64,000 nucleotides of DNA from Syngnathus acus. Taxonomy: Eukaryota; Chordata; Actinopteri; Syngnathiformes; Syngnathidae. The stretch covers positions 4,226,001-4,290,000 of the forward strand of contig NC_051106.1 in assembly GCF_901709675.1 (NCBI RefSeq), written 5' to 3'. The notes below the pieces were generated by a model, which ran no database searches, was not told the origin of the DNA, and was given only the letters and a program-made list of their open reading frames with translations. This document shows, in pieces, positions 31,457-44,700 of the stretch; position 1 is the first letter of the stretch, and every line of letters starts with the position of its first letter. Both the position numbers and the translations under genes were made by a program.

Positions 31457-32601
31457 TAGCCTACGATCATCACGATAATTCACGACTGTTGCTTAATGAG
31501 GTGCAGTATCGGCCCAAAATAACATTTACCTCTCCCCACTCACCCCAAAACTCTCAAGTAACCATGAGTGCGAGGTGTGAGTGTGAGGGTTCATTTTGGG
31601 TGAGTGTGAGCGCTTATTAAATGTATGAGGGTTTTTTTTTTTTCAGAAGTATAAGAGGCTTTTGATGAGTGAAATTTTTTTTCATGTGAGAGGTGTTTAT
31701 GATGAGTAAGATTCTTGGATGGTTTTTTTTTTTTCAATTAATGTGAGTTTTTTCTGAGTGTGAGAGCTTATGTGTGAGGGTTTTTTGGCCACTTGCAAGA
31801 GAGTTTTTTTTATTTTTTGTGTTAGGAGTTTGAGTTTGTTTTTGTGAGAGTAAGAGATTTTCCGGTGAATTTGAATTTTTGTGTGAGTTTTAGAGTGTTT
31901 GGGTTGAATGCGTTTTTGGACAAGTGTGACAAGTTTTTGGGGTAGGTGAGTTTTTGGGGGTGAGTGCAAGAGGTTTTAATTTTTTGGAAAGCATGATTCT
32001 TTTGTTGAGTGTAAAAAGTCTTAATGTGTGTGCTTTTTTTGAATGAGAGGTAAAGTCTATTTTTAGCCCTTAAGGCAGTTGAGAGGGAAGAGGGGAAGGT
32101 ATAAGAAGTCATGCTTTTATCTCCTGTTTGGATAAAGTTACATCCAATCTTCCCCATGCTTTCGCACAACACTACTGGACATATAATGTTAAGTGGAGAG
32201 GATATTTTTACTTTCAAAGTTTAAGACGTCTGGAATGCAGGCACTTCGTTGCACGGTATGCGCACGTTTTATGCACGCCTTCCTCACCTTGGCTTATTTA
32301 AGAAATCACTAGGACATTAAATTCATTTTTAATTTTTCCACTGTGTGGAATTGGGAGAATGAACAGCAACATTTGTAAATGGAAAATGTGATTTTGTTTT
32401 TGTGTGTGTTTTTTTAGCTTTGATATTTTAAGACTCATTTTAAGTTAACCTTAATGTGAAAATGTTGAGTTTTGGTTGCCTAATAAGACGTATCAATGTA
32501 CAGTGGTGGTTTGTAACCCATGAAGATAAAATAATGTGGATGTTTCATGTAAAGGATGTTTCGTGTACTCAATAAGATATCCATAAAAAATGGAAAATAA
32601 A
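31457..32601 (+). other. grem1: grem1 3' UTR with AATAAA
   Basis: Non-coding sequence after the grem1 stop, ending at AATAAA (32596-32601). A long grem1 3' UTR is usual. It contains the low-complexity tract described separately. Confidence 0.55.
31560..32070. repeat. Degenerate TGAG/T-run low-complexity tract
   Basis: Strongly G/T-biased on the plus strand with repeated GTGAGTGTGAG and T(5-12)GAG phrases, for example GTGTGAGAG near 31757 and GTGAGGGTTTTTT near 31771. No constant period. Minus-strand ORFs here (Lys/Thr/His/Ser-rich) are composition artefacts. Confidence 0.7.
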
Positions 32602-32758
32602 TGGATTCTGGAATATGGTGCACATTATTTTAGTTACACATTAAATTGTCAATAGCCCTTTTAAAAACATTTAGGGCAATTGAATAGTAAGAATCAATTG
32701 TAATTTTATAATTACCTTTTTAAAAATGAACACCATGAAATGATTGAACCAACTATAA

Positions 32759-34363
32759 CATGGGTGTCGAACTCCAATCCTCGGGGGCCGCGTTCCAATA
32801 TGTTTTCCAAGTTACCCTCGTTAAACACACCTGAGTGAAAAGTTGAGGGCATTTTCATGTTCTGCAGGAGCCCAACTTTTCACACAGGTGCACTAACGAG
32901 GGACTCACACGGACACTCCATTAGGTACACCGCCATTTCCAAGTGTACCTAATAACAGGCCACTTTATTAGGGAAATATCATGGTCAAAGGTCAGAGGTG
33001 TCAAGCTCTAGTCCTCGGGCCGCGTTCCAATATGTTTTCCAAGTGACCCTCGTTAAGCGCACCTGCGTGAAAAGTTTTAGCTCCTTTCACGTTCTGTAGG
33101 AGCTAAAACTTTTCACGCAGGTGCACTTAACGAGGGAATCACACGGACACTCCATTAGGTACACCGCCATTTTCAAGTGTACCTAATAACAGGCCACTTT
33201 ATTAGGGAAATATCATGGTCAAAGGTCAGAGGTGTCAAGCTCTAGTCCTCGGGGCCGCGTTCCAATATGTTTTCCAAGTGACCCTCGTTAAGCGCACCTG
33301 CGTGAAAAGTTTTAGCTCCTTTCACGTTCTGTAGGAGCTAAAACTTTTCACGCAGGTGCACTTAACGAGGGAATCACACGGACACTCCATTAGGTACACC
33401 GCCATTTTCAAGCGTACCTAATAACAGGCCACTTTATTAGGGAAATATCATGGTCAAAGGTCAGAGGTGTCAAGCTCTAGTCCTCGGGCCGCGTTCCAAT
33501 ATGTTTTCCAAGTGACCCTCGTTAAGCGCACCTGCGTGAAAAGTTTTAGCTCCTTTCACGTTCTGTAGGAGCTAAAACTTTTCACGCAGGTGCACTTAAC
33601 GAGGGAATCACACGGACACTCCATTAGGTACACCGCCATTTTCAAGCGTACCTAATAACAGGCCACTTTATTAGGGAAATATCATGGTCAAAGGTCAGAG
33701 GTGTCAAGCTCTAGTCCTCGGGCCGCGTTCCAATATGTTTTCCAAGTGACCCTCGTTAAGCGCACCTGCGTGAAAAGTTTTAGCTCCTTTCACGTTCTGT
33801 AGGAGCTAAAACTTTTCACGCAGGTGCACTTAACGAGGGAATCACACGGACACTCCATTAGGTACACCGCCATTTTCAAGTGTACCTAATAACAAGCCAC
33901 TTTATTAGGGAAATATCATGGTCAAAGGTCAGAGGTGTCAAGCTCTAGTCCTCGGGGCCGCGTTCCAATATGTTTTCCAAGTGACCCTCGTTAAGCGCAC
34001 CTGCGTGAAAAGTTTTAGCTCCTTTCACGTTCTGTAGGAGCTAAAACTTTTCACGCAGGTGCACTTAACGAGGGAATCACACGGACACTCCATTAGGTAC
34101 ACCGCCATTTTCAAGCGTACCTAATAACAGGCCACTTTATTAGGGAAGTATCATGGTCAAAGGTCAGAGGTGTCAAGCTCTAGTCCTCGGGGCCGCGTTC
34201 CAATATGTTTTCCAAGTTACCTCGTTAAACACACCTGAGTGAAAAGTTGAGGGCATTTTCACGTTCTGCAGGAGCCCAACTTTTCACACAGGTGCACTTA
34301 ACGAGGGAATCTTGGAAAATATGTTGGAATGCGGCCCACGAGGACTGGAGTGCGCCACCCCTG
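32759..34363. mobile_element. hAT-type foldback element with internal tandem expansion
   Basis: The left end CATGGGTGTCGAACTCC and right end GGAGTGCGCCACCCCTG are inverted repeats in the CAGGGGTGTCAAACTC style of fish hAT MITEs. Both sides carry the identical 8-bp direct repeat AACTATAA (32751-32758 and 34364-34371), the target duplication length of hAT elements. No transposase ORF. The interior is a 234-235 bp tandem array. The first and last copies share variants (GAAAAGTTGAGGGC, GCAGGAGCCCAACTTTT) absent from the middle copies, suggesting that one foldback MITE was split by array growth and the middle copies were homogenised. Confidence 0.9.
32763..34363. repeat. Seven-copy 234-235 bp tandem array with hairpins
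   Basis: Copies begin GGTGTC at 32763, 32997, 33231, 33466, 33700, 33934 and 34169, the last being partial. Middle copies are nearly identical. Each holds a large inverted repeat: in copy 2, 33047-33084 pairs with 33099-33136 (38 bp, one C/A mismatch, 14-nt loop). A second motif, TAGGTACAC...GTGTACCTA followed by ACTTTATTAGGG, resembles a further transposon fragment nested in the unit. Confidence 0.95.
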
Positions 34364-34843
34364 AACTATAATATTAAAAATATTAATTCTTCAATAGCAC
34401 TACAATCTTTGGAAAGGTACATTTTCCTACAGGTCATAATTTAGTGCATTCGGTGTGTTAAAAATAACTTCCTATGATGTAAAGTAGTAAAACAAAGATG
34501 TCGAGCAAATATATTCACGGCACAGCAAATCAAGTAACAATTTCCATTTTGATAGCTCCACATTCCTAAAAACAAAGCTGTCTTAAAGCACCTTCCAATA
34601 GCCTAACAAGTTCCACATGTTTACAACACTAATCACTTATTTTAAGAACCTTCCAGGAAATGTTCATGTCTTAAAAAGAATGAAACCAGATTAGGTGAGC
34701 TCATTCTTACTCCGTTATTAAACAGCTGAATTCTTCATCACATGTTTCTTAGATTAATAATCATGTTCTTGGCAGCTTTTTAAAAGCAACGTATTGGCAG
34801 TAGTGAATGAAAACAGTGCTTCTGTTGCGTCAGCCTCCAGGAA

Positions 34844-35785
34844 TTTATTTTTGAAATTTAAAACAATTCCATAAAATTACAGAGTTGCACCGTTATACAT
34901 ACAGTAGAAGACTCAACAAACAACTCGCCTTCTTGTGTTATTCCAGTTTTACAATATTTAGATTTTCATACAAAATAAATGGCACAGGGTAAAAATATCA
35001 CCAGACATGCATCTTTATATGCACTTTGATAATTAATCAAGGTCTCTCTGAGGTATTATGATGATCATAGCTTTGGGCTGAAATATTCCAAACCCTGCAT
35101 TGTCAAAGCAATCCAAAAATGCTCCCGCTTTACAGGCGACGTTCATGCAAAAATATACTCTCGTTCAGCTTCTCTCGATTAAATCCTACATTAAAAAAAA
35201 ACTACACCCTCCAATAGTTGATGTCTCAGTACATGAAAATAAAAACATTCTTATATACAAATAAACTTTTCTCCATTGAGGAGTGTGGGTACGTTTTTGA
35301 CACAGCAACATCATCAAAAACTTCAGACATTTACAAGCTCATACATTAAAATAGGCATTGTAACTATACTAGGCTGGTGGGGCAACTTAGTTATTGCAAG
35401 TGCTTAAAAGTGTCACATGATGTGCAAGTGAGGGATTAGCAGCTTTGAATGCACATTCAATAGCAAAGGACACAGGAAAGTGTTAGGCATCATTCCAAAC
35501 GGCAGCAGTACAAGCAAGCTTTAAGTGATTGTCAGCACAGATGAGGAACCAAAGCCATTCTCCAGGAGGAACTTGATGGATGTGTCAGCAGAACCAAGAG
35601 GTGACCCATTGAGACCTGGCCACTAAGAGGTCACACCATGCTGGATGAATGAGATCCACCTTTGGCCTTTAGGATTCTCATCATTTGGGCTTGTGTCAGC
35701 CATGCAACAGATTCTGTCTGTACACAAAGGGGTGGTGGTGGGGGGCGGTGGTGGTGGGGGGCGGCGCTGTTCGGGTTCAGGTCGT
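34844..35785 (-). other. fmn1: fmn1 3' UTR candidate
   Basis: AT-rich sequence downstream (minus strand) of the fmn1 stop. An AATAAA on the minus strand complements 34844-34849. A G-rich plus-strand tract, (GGT)n and G runs at 35730-35765, lies just past the stop codon. Confidence 0.45.
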
Positions 35786-38700
35786 TCAAGTGGATGACAC
35801 ACTTGACTCCTTTTGCCGCAGCCTCTCTTTCTGTGAAGCGCAGACACACACACTCTTAGAACACAAATATATACTCGAGTTGTGAGAACACAGAAGAAAA
35901 GAACGGAAGCCTCACCAGACTGTTGGCGTTGATCTTCTTGGTTTCTACTCTCTTCTCATCTGTGATCTTCTGGATTTTTTCTTGAGCTTCCTTCAACCTT
36001 GATGAAAACAATTATTGTCATTTACAGTGTACGTGCCATCTTTTTGTTGTGTGCATAGTTTCCGTACTTTTAATAGCATCCATAAATGTAAATATCAGAC
36101 AAAGACAACACAAACATGAAATAAACTCACAGTTTGGTTCAACTATTTTGATTCATCTCTTAATGTCTCTCATGAAATACTGATATTAAAAATCATACAT
36201 CAGGATTATTTTGATTATTTTTTATGATCTGATCAGGGCAACACTAGCACCACAGCTCTCTGTTAATTAAGTATAAAGGGAAATTAACTGTAAAAATATG
36301 GTAGAAAAAAAATAAAACAAAAAAACAAGCGTATAAAGGTGACTGTCCTTGTGAACTTATTTCACTTGCATTGGATGTTGAAAAACTCATCTCCAGCTTG
36401 CGTCCAGCGAAAGCCCAAAAGACTGCTTGCTTGATGAGATAATGAGGCAGCCTTTAAAAAACACTTGGCTTTTATGAGCGCGCCAAAAGTATTTAAAATA
36501 AAGTTAATTGTACGTAAGCACAATCAGCTGTTGAGTAATGTGCGACTCGATACCTTCGTAAACCAGAGCTCCATAATTAAACTCCAGCACATGGATAGAT
36601 CTGTGGTCGGCTACTCCGTCACCTCAGAAATGGATTTGTGCACCACAAACAAACTTAGAAAAACAACATAAAAAGCGACAGTTGCGCTCCCGCTGTCTTC
36701 TCTGCACGTGCTGCGCTTTTGCCCTTTGGGCTGCTTGTCCAGCTTCATTACAGTGTTTATCAATTCTCCTATATTGCCCGGCTTTTAACAGTCAGTGGCC
36801 TCTGTCCGCTCGCTTGTAAAGACGCTCGGCCGCCAGGAGAGTTGGTGGAACGCCCCCCCAAAAAAAACGCCTCGGGTCAGAGGAAACATCATAAATTCAA
36901 GGTTTGTGTTTGCCTCCTCTTTGATGGCCTCCCTCTCTGCTCTAATTACATCCCAGCGTCCACACATCACCCGTGTACAATCAGCGCTAATTTTACGTGA
37001 CGCCGACAACTTGTTAAGCAACTGTCCGTATGTGACAAAAATCAGATGGCTTATTAGGATAGAAATTCAAAACAACCTCTTAGTAAAATATAGTGCAATT
37101 TTCAATACTATTAACTCCAAGAACAATAATAAACATTGTTAGCTTATTCACTTAGGTCACAGGTGTCAAACTCAAGGCCCGGGGGCCCAGATATGGCCAC
37201 ATCATTTTATGTGGCCCGCGAAGACAAATTGTGCATCAAATTCATGTGTCATTACTAGAATTGCAAATTGTCTTCACTTTTAATAATATCTTTTTTTTAA
37301 AATATTTGACCAGTTTTTACTCGTCTGATTTGAAAAGGAGTTATTTGTCAGTTTGTTTTGTAGCTTTTACTGTATATAATATGAGGTGCTCATACATTTA
37401 TTTGGGTTGACAGTCATAATGGCCCTCGGAAAGAAGCTATGACTAAAAAATGAGTTTGACACCCCTGACTTCGGTTGATACTTTATTGTGAAGTCTTAGA
37501 AGTGGCACATCTCACCTCTCCTTGGAGATGTTCTTGCTTTGGCGTACCCAAGCGTTCTTGAAGTCATTGCAGAACTCGTACCAGAGCATGAAGACGTGAC
37601 TTGGGGTTACTTCTTTATCGCCCGACTTTGGTTTCACCTCAAAGTATTTCACCATTCCCTGGAAACTGTCGGAGTAAACAGTAAATAAAAAAGCAAATGT
37701 TTGATTACATAACAATTCTTCTGGCCCAAAAAAAGTCAGTTGGAAAAATGTTCACCGCCTATACCAAACAGTTTATTTGGTGGTTACTGTTAATTCTTGT
37801 TTGGTGTTCTTTGGTGTGTCAAACGATTAAAGTCTTATTAAAAACCAGGCAAAAAACCAAGAAATTATAGCAACTTTCTAATTTGTTCCGAGGAGCCTCA
37901 TGGAAGCGAGATGGATAACATGAGTTGTCGCAAGTCAATGAAAAATGATAGGCAGCTGGGAGTGAGGGGGGCTGAGCATCTGGAAACAGAGGTTCCAGCC
38001 TGCTGGGCCACAGTAGCGGTGGCTCCATTATCACATTGACCCCGCAGCCTGCAGGAGCGCCTGATAGCCAAGAACGGGCTACTGCAGCCTCATACGCAGA
38101 ACGCCGGACTAACCTATTTCCCATTTGAGATGTGAACAAGCACGCGTGAGTGCACGCAACCCACTTAAGAATCCAATGTGCTGTTGTAGGGTCGTCCCTC
38201 GGTCTAATCCAATTGTAAGCAAATCTGAATTCTTGGCGGGATTCCCAGCCGCACACACGGCCAGGAGATCTGATCTCCTCTCTGACCCAAACATGAAAGA
38301 CATTCAAGAGATGCTCCAGTGTCCCGCACGGACATTGACAGAGTTTCCGACCTCCGGATGGAAGGTGGCTTTGCGACGCTAATCTAAGGCATGTTCACAG
38401 TGAGTGAAATGCAGCAATATGTCTCCCAGCTGGGGGAAGAAAATGGACTCGTGCCTGATCCTGCTTCCCATTACCCCAGCCTAGCGTCATTTTGTCGGGA
38501 CGCTCCCAAAAAGAGAACTGTAGATCATCCCAAAGAGACAAAAGCAATGCTGTGTTTAGACTAAGCCAACAGACACGCTGTTCCATCTCGCCAACTCGCT
38601 CCGGAGTCGATCGGGTCCTCTGCTGACCTTGGGTCATGGTGTCAAAGCGTGCACAAATCAAGCAACAGTTCCTTTTCCTTATACTTTCCGGATCTTACGA

Positions 38701-41700
38701 GCAGATAGACAAAAGTTCATTGGAAACAGATGGAAACGCGCACGCACATGTGCATATATACCTCCAAAATATAAACAAAATCAAGAAGAACCTGGCGAGC
38801 CAGCGCGCTAGCTACACTGTACAGCTTTTTATACTGATGATGATGTTGCCTGTGCAAGGCAGCATTCTTCACTGTCAGCTGTATAAAAAAAAAGCCATTA
38901 CAAAAGCAGGAGAATCGGGAACTATTTGGCCAGACGATCCTACATTCCTTTGTTTCCCCAGTAAAAAGAGGAGATAAGTTAACTCTTGCATGTGAGGGTG
39001 AATTTGACAACCCAAGACTGGTCCCATTCACACCTTCAGAAAAACGAGGGGTCTTCGGTTAACCTACTCTTCCTTGCTACTTGCCGGCGTCTCGACTTCC
39101 AACCCCCCGGCGAGGCCGACGTATCGGGTCGCACCGAAGGATTGGTTGTCTATTTGCTTTCTTAACACCATGTCATAATGTTAGCGCTGCTGCTGCTGCT
39201 CTTGTGCGTTTGAGGGACCATCCCTCATCCAGTACAGATGTTGGAGCCCACCCAGGGCCCAGTGAGCCCGCTTGACGCCCATATTCATCAACAGCGTGTC
39301 ATTTTTATGAGGTGGCTCTATGGGAACCTGAGCGAAAACCCCCACCCAGCCGTCCACATCTCACTTTGTGCTCGCGTTACCTAACACCAGGCAACCAGTC
39401 CTGCTCTTTAGATGAAATTAAAAGAAAATGTCATTACAGGCAAAGGGACAGAAAGCCCCTTTTGATCAATAATCCCTTTCCAGGTCAACACCTTTATTCT
39501 TGTGGTGTCAGTCATTCATTCATTCATGAGATGGTGTCAGGAAACTCAAACTGGTAACTTTGCCGCCAATCATTTCCAAAGGATCTTGTGTCTGTTTTGA
39601 AGTGGGCAAAGTGCAACAGAACACAAAAAGAATCTTAAATCTGCTTTCTCTGTCATCTTTTATTGCAGGGAAATATATTCAATTCTCCTCAACAGGAGCT
39701 TGGCACCATAGGCAGGTCTTGCAATAGTAAATCAGGAATATAGGGAGGAAGCAAATGTCTTAAATAAATAATATGGTATGCGAGTTGAGTTGAGAAATGT
39801 GCAGTATCCATCACAATCTTTTTTTTTTTTAAACGTTTGAGAAGTTTAGCACATGCACATAAAGGAAACGAGGAACTTAAAAATTCTGCATGAATTTAGT
39901 ATAGTATGACATTCGAAATAACCAAGCAGTTTTGCATACCTCTTCTAAAGGAATGTTTCTGGATCTCTTAAGACTCAACCTAAATTTGGATTCAGCTTCC
40001 TACCTTTTCTGTGCACCATTGAAGCAGTCCTCTTCCACAGAATGCTCTTTTTTAGCTGTAAAAAGAGAGAAAAAATATTGTCTTAAAACTTTCATAAATT
40101 CATGAGGCAGGTTCTTTCGGCCGTCAAGTGAAATCAGATTATTATTATTTTTTTATTACTTTACCTTGAACCTAGCTAATAATAGCAAAGGAAGAAAATA
40201 CCCGTTTTGAGTGTCCGTTAAACAAATTAACATTATTAAATGAACCATCAAACTGTATTGGTTGACTGTCGTTTTCCAACATATCTATTTCAAGTGCCAG
40301 CCACTTCAAAATGATCCCCGCGCAACACTGGTGGAGTCCGGAAGAGGTCACCGCGTTCATTGCTCATCATAGAATTAGTCATGTGACAGCATTGGAAGAT
40401 GAGCAATGGTCAGAAAGAGTGTATGCATTGTAAAAGCGGGCATGCCACCATGTGTTGACGCGTGAGAGTGTGACGGCGGGCGTTAGGGTGTGAGAGTCGC
40501 GCTCTCTTAGTGGAGGTGTGTGTGTGGACTCAATCAGGGTTGAACACAAAGGCTCCTGTGGACTCTTGCCATGTAAAAGTGTCTAAATGCAAGGCAGATG
40601 TGTGCGGTGAGCTAGGCTGAGGTGCAAGAATTTATCTAGGGCCAAAGAGTGCCTGTGATCTCAGATTTATTGCATTTTTCCAGATTCATCCCTTTTACAA
40701 TGATGGGGGGACCTTTCCTCCTTAGAGATTTAAGAGGGGGAAGTCTCCCAAAAATTGTTCAAAGGCCAGTTTGGGGGTCTTTTGGGAAAAAGTAAGCTTC
40801 ACACACCGACCATTTTTCCTTTTTTACATGTACGCGGGCCACTCTGCTGAGGTAGCCCTAATGAAGGGAGGGGCTGAGCATGTCTGGGTTGGAGGGAGGA
40901 CTGGGAGGGGGGGGTCGTGACCAATGGCGTTAGTCACAGTGGGGGTCAGGCTGGCGCCTGAGGTACTCCTGTGCCGCGGCTGTGTGGAGTTGGCACTGGA
41001 AGGCGAGAGAGAAAGAGAGAGAGCGAGCGAGCGAGCGAGAGCATGCGTGAAGTGTCTCTTTCTATGTGTAAACATGAAACCAGTAGTCGCTAACTAGAAA
41101 GTTATGAGACGTGCATGCTGAGAGGGACAATAAATTTGCCCCTTAAAACCCTGACACACTTTTCTAAAGCACTGCTACCTGGTGCTCAGATAACAAAGAA
41201 AAGAGTGGTGAGGATTTGTAGAGGGATGCTGACGACCTTGGGGGCATCCTTTTTTTGTCTCTCTGCCTCCCTCACAAATGTAAATCAAAATGTTGACCGA
41301 TTTGGTTTGATGACTCACCGACAACACAGCTTAAGGGCTATGATGAGACTTTTACACCTCCCCAGAGCCAACAAAGATGCGATTAAAAGCGGGAACTTGT
41401 TTTCAATTAGCCAACGTGAGAATATGTCCGTTCAAATCTCCCCAGAGGTTTCAAAGAGTTCCCATTAAAAAGGGAAATCAAAAGGAGGATCATTAAAGTT
41501 ACACCACAACGGATTTTTTTTTTCTATTTGAAAGGAAAGCTGTGAATGATAACATAGAAAAACGGATACGACGTGCAGAATTTTTCAATTGCATCCACAA
41601 TTTAAAACTGCCGTCTTAACAGGGAATTTAAATGACAATTCAATAATAATTTAATAACACTAGAAAATGCAATTCCTGCCAAAGATCACAGCATATAGCG

Positions 41701-44700
41701 ATCTCCTATGAGCAACATGTGTGATGACATCACAGAAAATCTGCGTGTTTAAGACGATGCCATGACACCAATGATTTATTTTCCTTTTGTCTTTGGGCTA
41801 GTGATGTTATGGAAAACATTTTGGATAGCATTTGGAAAGAATAGCCCTGAAGGCTCAACGTATTTTGCTCTTTGATTAAATTTGTATCTGTTGTGAAATG
41901 GTGATTTAATTGCTTGCTGTTAAACATGAACAGCGTGTAAAAAGCACAGATTACCAGATTTGGGAGGGATCCACTGTCGAAACAGGCAGAGATCATACGG
42001 GGGAAATTTAAGAGGGACAGCGCGGGGCGTTTGGGTTCACCTGCAGGCCCCGCTGAGAAACTCTCCACAGGCGGGGTTAAAGGTCAGCGCTCCCCGGGAA
42101 CACTACTTTCACAGCACACTTTATCTGTTGGACCGTACTCAAGCTTGGCCGTGTCTGGTGGACACGCTCCAATTTGGACAATGTGTCAAACACATGCATC
42201 TGCGCTTGGCTGGCCTTGCCTGCGTTTACCTGGGTGACAAATCCAATCAGTGTGATGACTCAGAATTTAATAGTCTCGGTTGTTGTTTGATGTGCAAATG
42301 ATTTGCGTTGTTTTGCCGTTTGAAGTCACAGAATCATCACAAAAGATGATTACACGCCGCACGAAAACATGGGCAACAGCTCGTGGTAGGAAAAGGGGTT
42401 TACACAAAGAAACTTGATGTCCAGATGTATTTTTGTCATGTTCTGGCAACTTCAGTGGCTTAGAATGCTTTTAAATATTCTGGGCCCTACTTTTGTGTCA
42501 AAAGAAATCTACAGTAACTGTGCGCACGGGTGGAATTTTCTTTTTTTTGGTATTTTCGTAGATGGGTGCGGTCAGAAATGGGCACATGCGCCATTGAGGG
42601 CGTGAACACAGTCGACTTGTATACTGGCCAAGTTAATCAACAGTCTTGCTTAACATGGGACGACATCAAGTTGTCACTGTTTTAAAATAATGTACACATT
42701 GTACGATGATATACAAGAGTTAAATTGTTGTTCAGAAGCCATGAAAATCTGATTTCTAAATAATCAGAAAACATGTTTTGGTGCATTACTTTAAAATCAC
42801 TACATTACGCTCACATGAGAATTGAATATTGATGCAAAAATAAAGCGCTCAGGAGGTTCCGACAAATGATGTTTCAAAATTACGAATGGCTCACAATGAA
42901 CCAGCACAATAGTGCAAAAATACAACTCACACAGTTACTGCCGTCCTTTTTGTTATTCATTTGTATTTTTATTATGGTGTCAAAGTGATTTTCATAGAAA
43001 TATTTCCTGTAAACATGACTTAATTCCTGTCTTACCGTAGGTTAGATGGCGTGTACATGCTAGCTTGATTTGTTACCATAATTAGAACATGTTTTCATAA
43101 AATGTAAAGTTAACTTACCAGTGGAGACAAAATCTTCCATATTGTGTTTGAATGGCTGGAGGTGTTCTTCTGCTGAGTCAGCACACACCTTCCGTACATC
43201 TTGCTCGCAAGCTGGCGTAAAGAGAGCAAAATGATACATTATAAACTATTGGAAGGGATTAGGGATGTAACACAACCCGATCCAAAAATAAAAAACATTA
43301 CATGAATAACGTAATGCAACATAAGAGGAGGAAAAAGAACAGCAAATGTGCTGAAGGAGGAAATTACTGCATGATTCTGTCAGAGGTGACTGTGCATGTG
43401 CGTGTGTTCTGTTTCCTGATGGGTTTTCGCCGCTTTGCCAAAAGACATGACTCGCACGCGCTCGCAGGAAACAGCCGTGACTGAGCATGTTCCAACCGAT
43501 ACCTTTCCCACTTCCTGTCAAACGTAAGTCTGGGATGCGAGACACGCAGATGCCGGATGAGAGCACTCGGCACAATGTTCCAACCTGTAAGTCATTAATG
43601 GCCGCAATAAATACCTCCACTTTCTTATGACTAAATCAGTCAATTGTTATGCAACAAAGAAGAGCAATAAAAGCAATGTTTGCACCTGCAGCTCAGTAAA
43701 CTCCCTCCATTACATCTTTTATTTATTTGTTGTCTGAAGAAATCACAGAGGAAATGTCTGTTTTAACTATGAACAGCTCGGATTCACCTCCTAAAATCTA
43801 AAACCAACACTTATGACAATAAAAAGAACCCAAATATCCTGTTTCGACAAACCACATTTCCTCTGCAGAAATACCCCAACTCCAAAAGACCAATTAAAGT
43901 CAAAGAGTAGAATTTAAAAGTGGTTCTACTCAAAACGTGGTCCAGACAGAAAATGCCGCAAGAGGGAAGGCTGCAAAGCCACAGCAGCTAGAAAGAATAC
44001 AACTGTTCTGACTTTAAAAAAAAATAAAAAAGCCTCGTTCAGTCATAAAAACTAAATTTCTAGTGTCAGCATTTCTTTGATTAAGACATTCTGCACGTCC
44101 ATCTTATTTGTGTATCTATAAATTCCAGAAGAAAGCACGGAAAATTAAAAACAGCTTGAGAGTAATATTTAAAAAAAATATATTTTATTGGTGCACCTGT
44201 AATTTAATTTGACAATTTGTATACAGTACAAGTCGAAAAAAAGAGAATTATATATATATAAATAAATAAATATATATACATATATAAATTAATCCAGAGA
44301 TTCTGCAGATTAAATTGAGATAAATTATTTAATACACATAATAAGAGTGCGTTAAAATCAGTTGTTAGTGGTCATGTAACTTTAGTGTTTTTAATACTCA
44401 CTCGGCAGACAACAACCACAACCACAGATTTTGTTTTGCTAACTGTCTCTGATGATAGTCAGACAGACAGTCTGGGTCATGATGGGAGCCAGCACCGATC
44501 TTTAAAGGGAGACTCAGCATCTTTCGCAGCCAAGTTAGTCGCCATTTAGATATATTGGGGGAAAAAAAAAAATGCTGCTATGCTTCAGTCGTTTACGGAG
44601 CCAGTTTGGTGATGAATGTTAGCGTGTGTTTTATAGGCTGTGTTAAATCAACAAAGCCCCAAGAGAATTTGAGCCTTTCCTGAGCCAGCGGCGATTTGCA

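Noticed and set aside
31697-32217. Minus-strand ORFs of 90-131 aa downstream of grem1
   Set aside because: Low-complexity Lys/His/Thr/Ser products of a GT-biased tract, with no splice sites or family similarity.
32763-34363. CRISPR-like repeated array
   Set aside because: Units are 234-235 bp with no unique spacers, and hAT ends with a target duplication explain it in a vertebrate genome.
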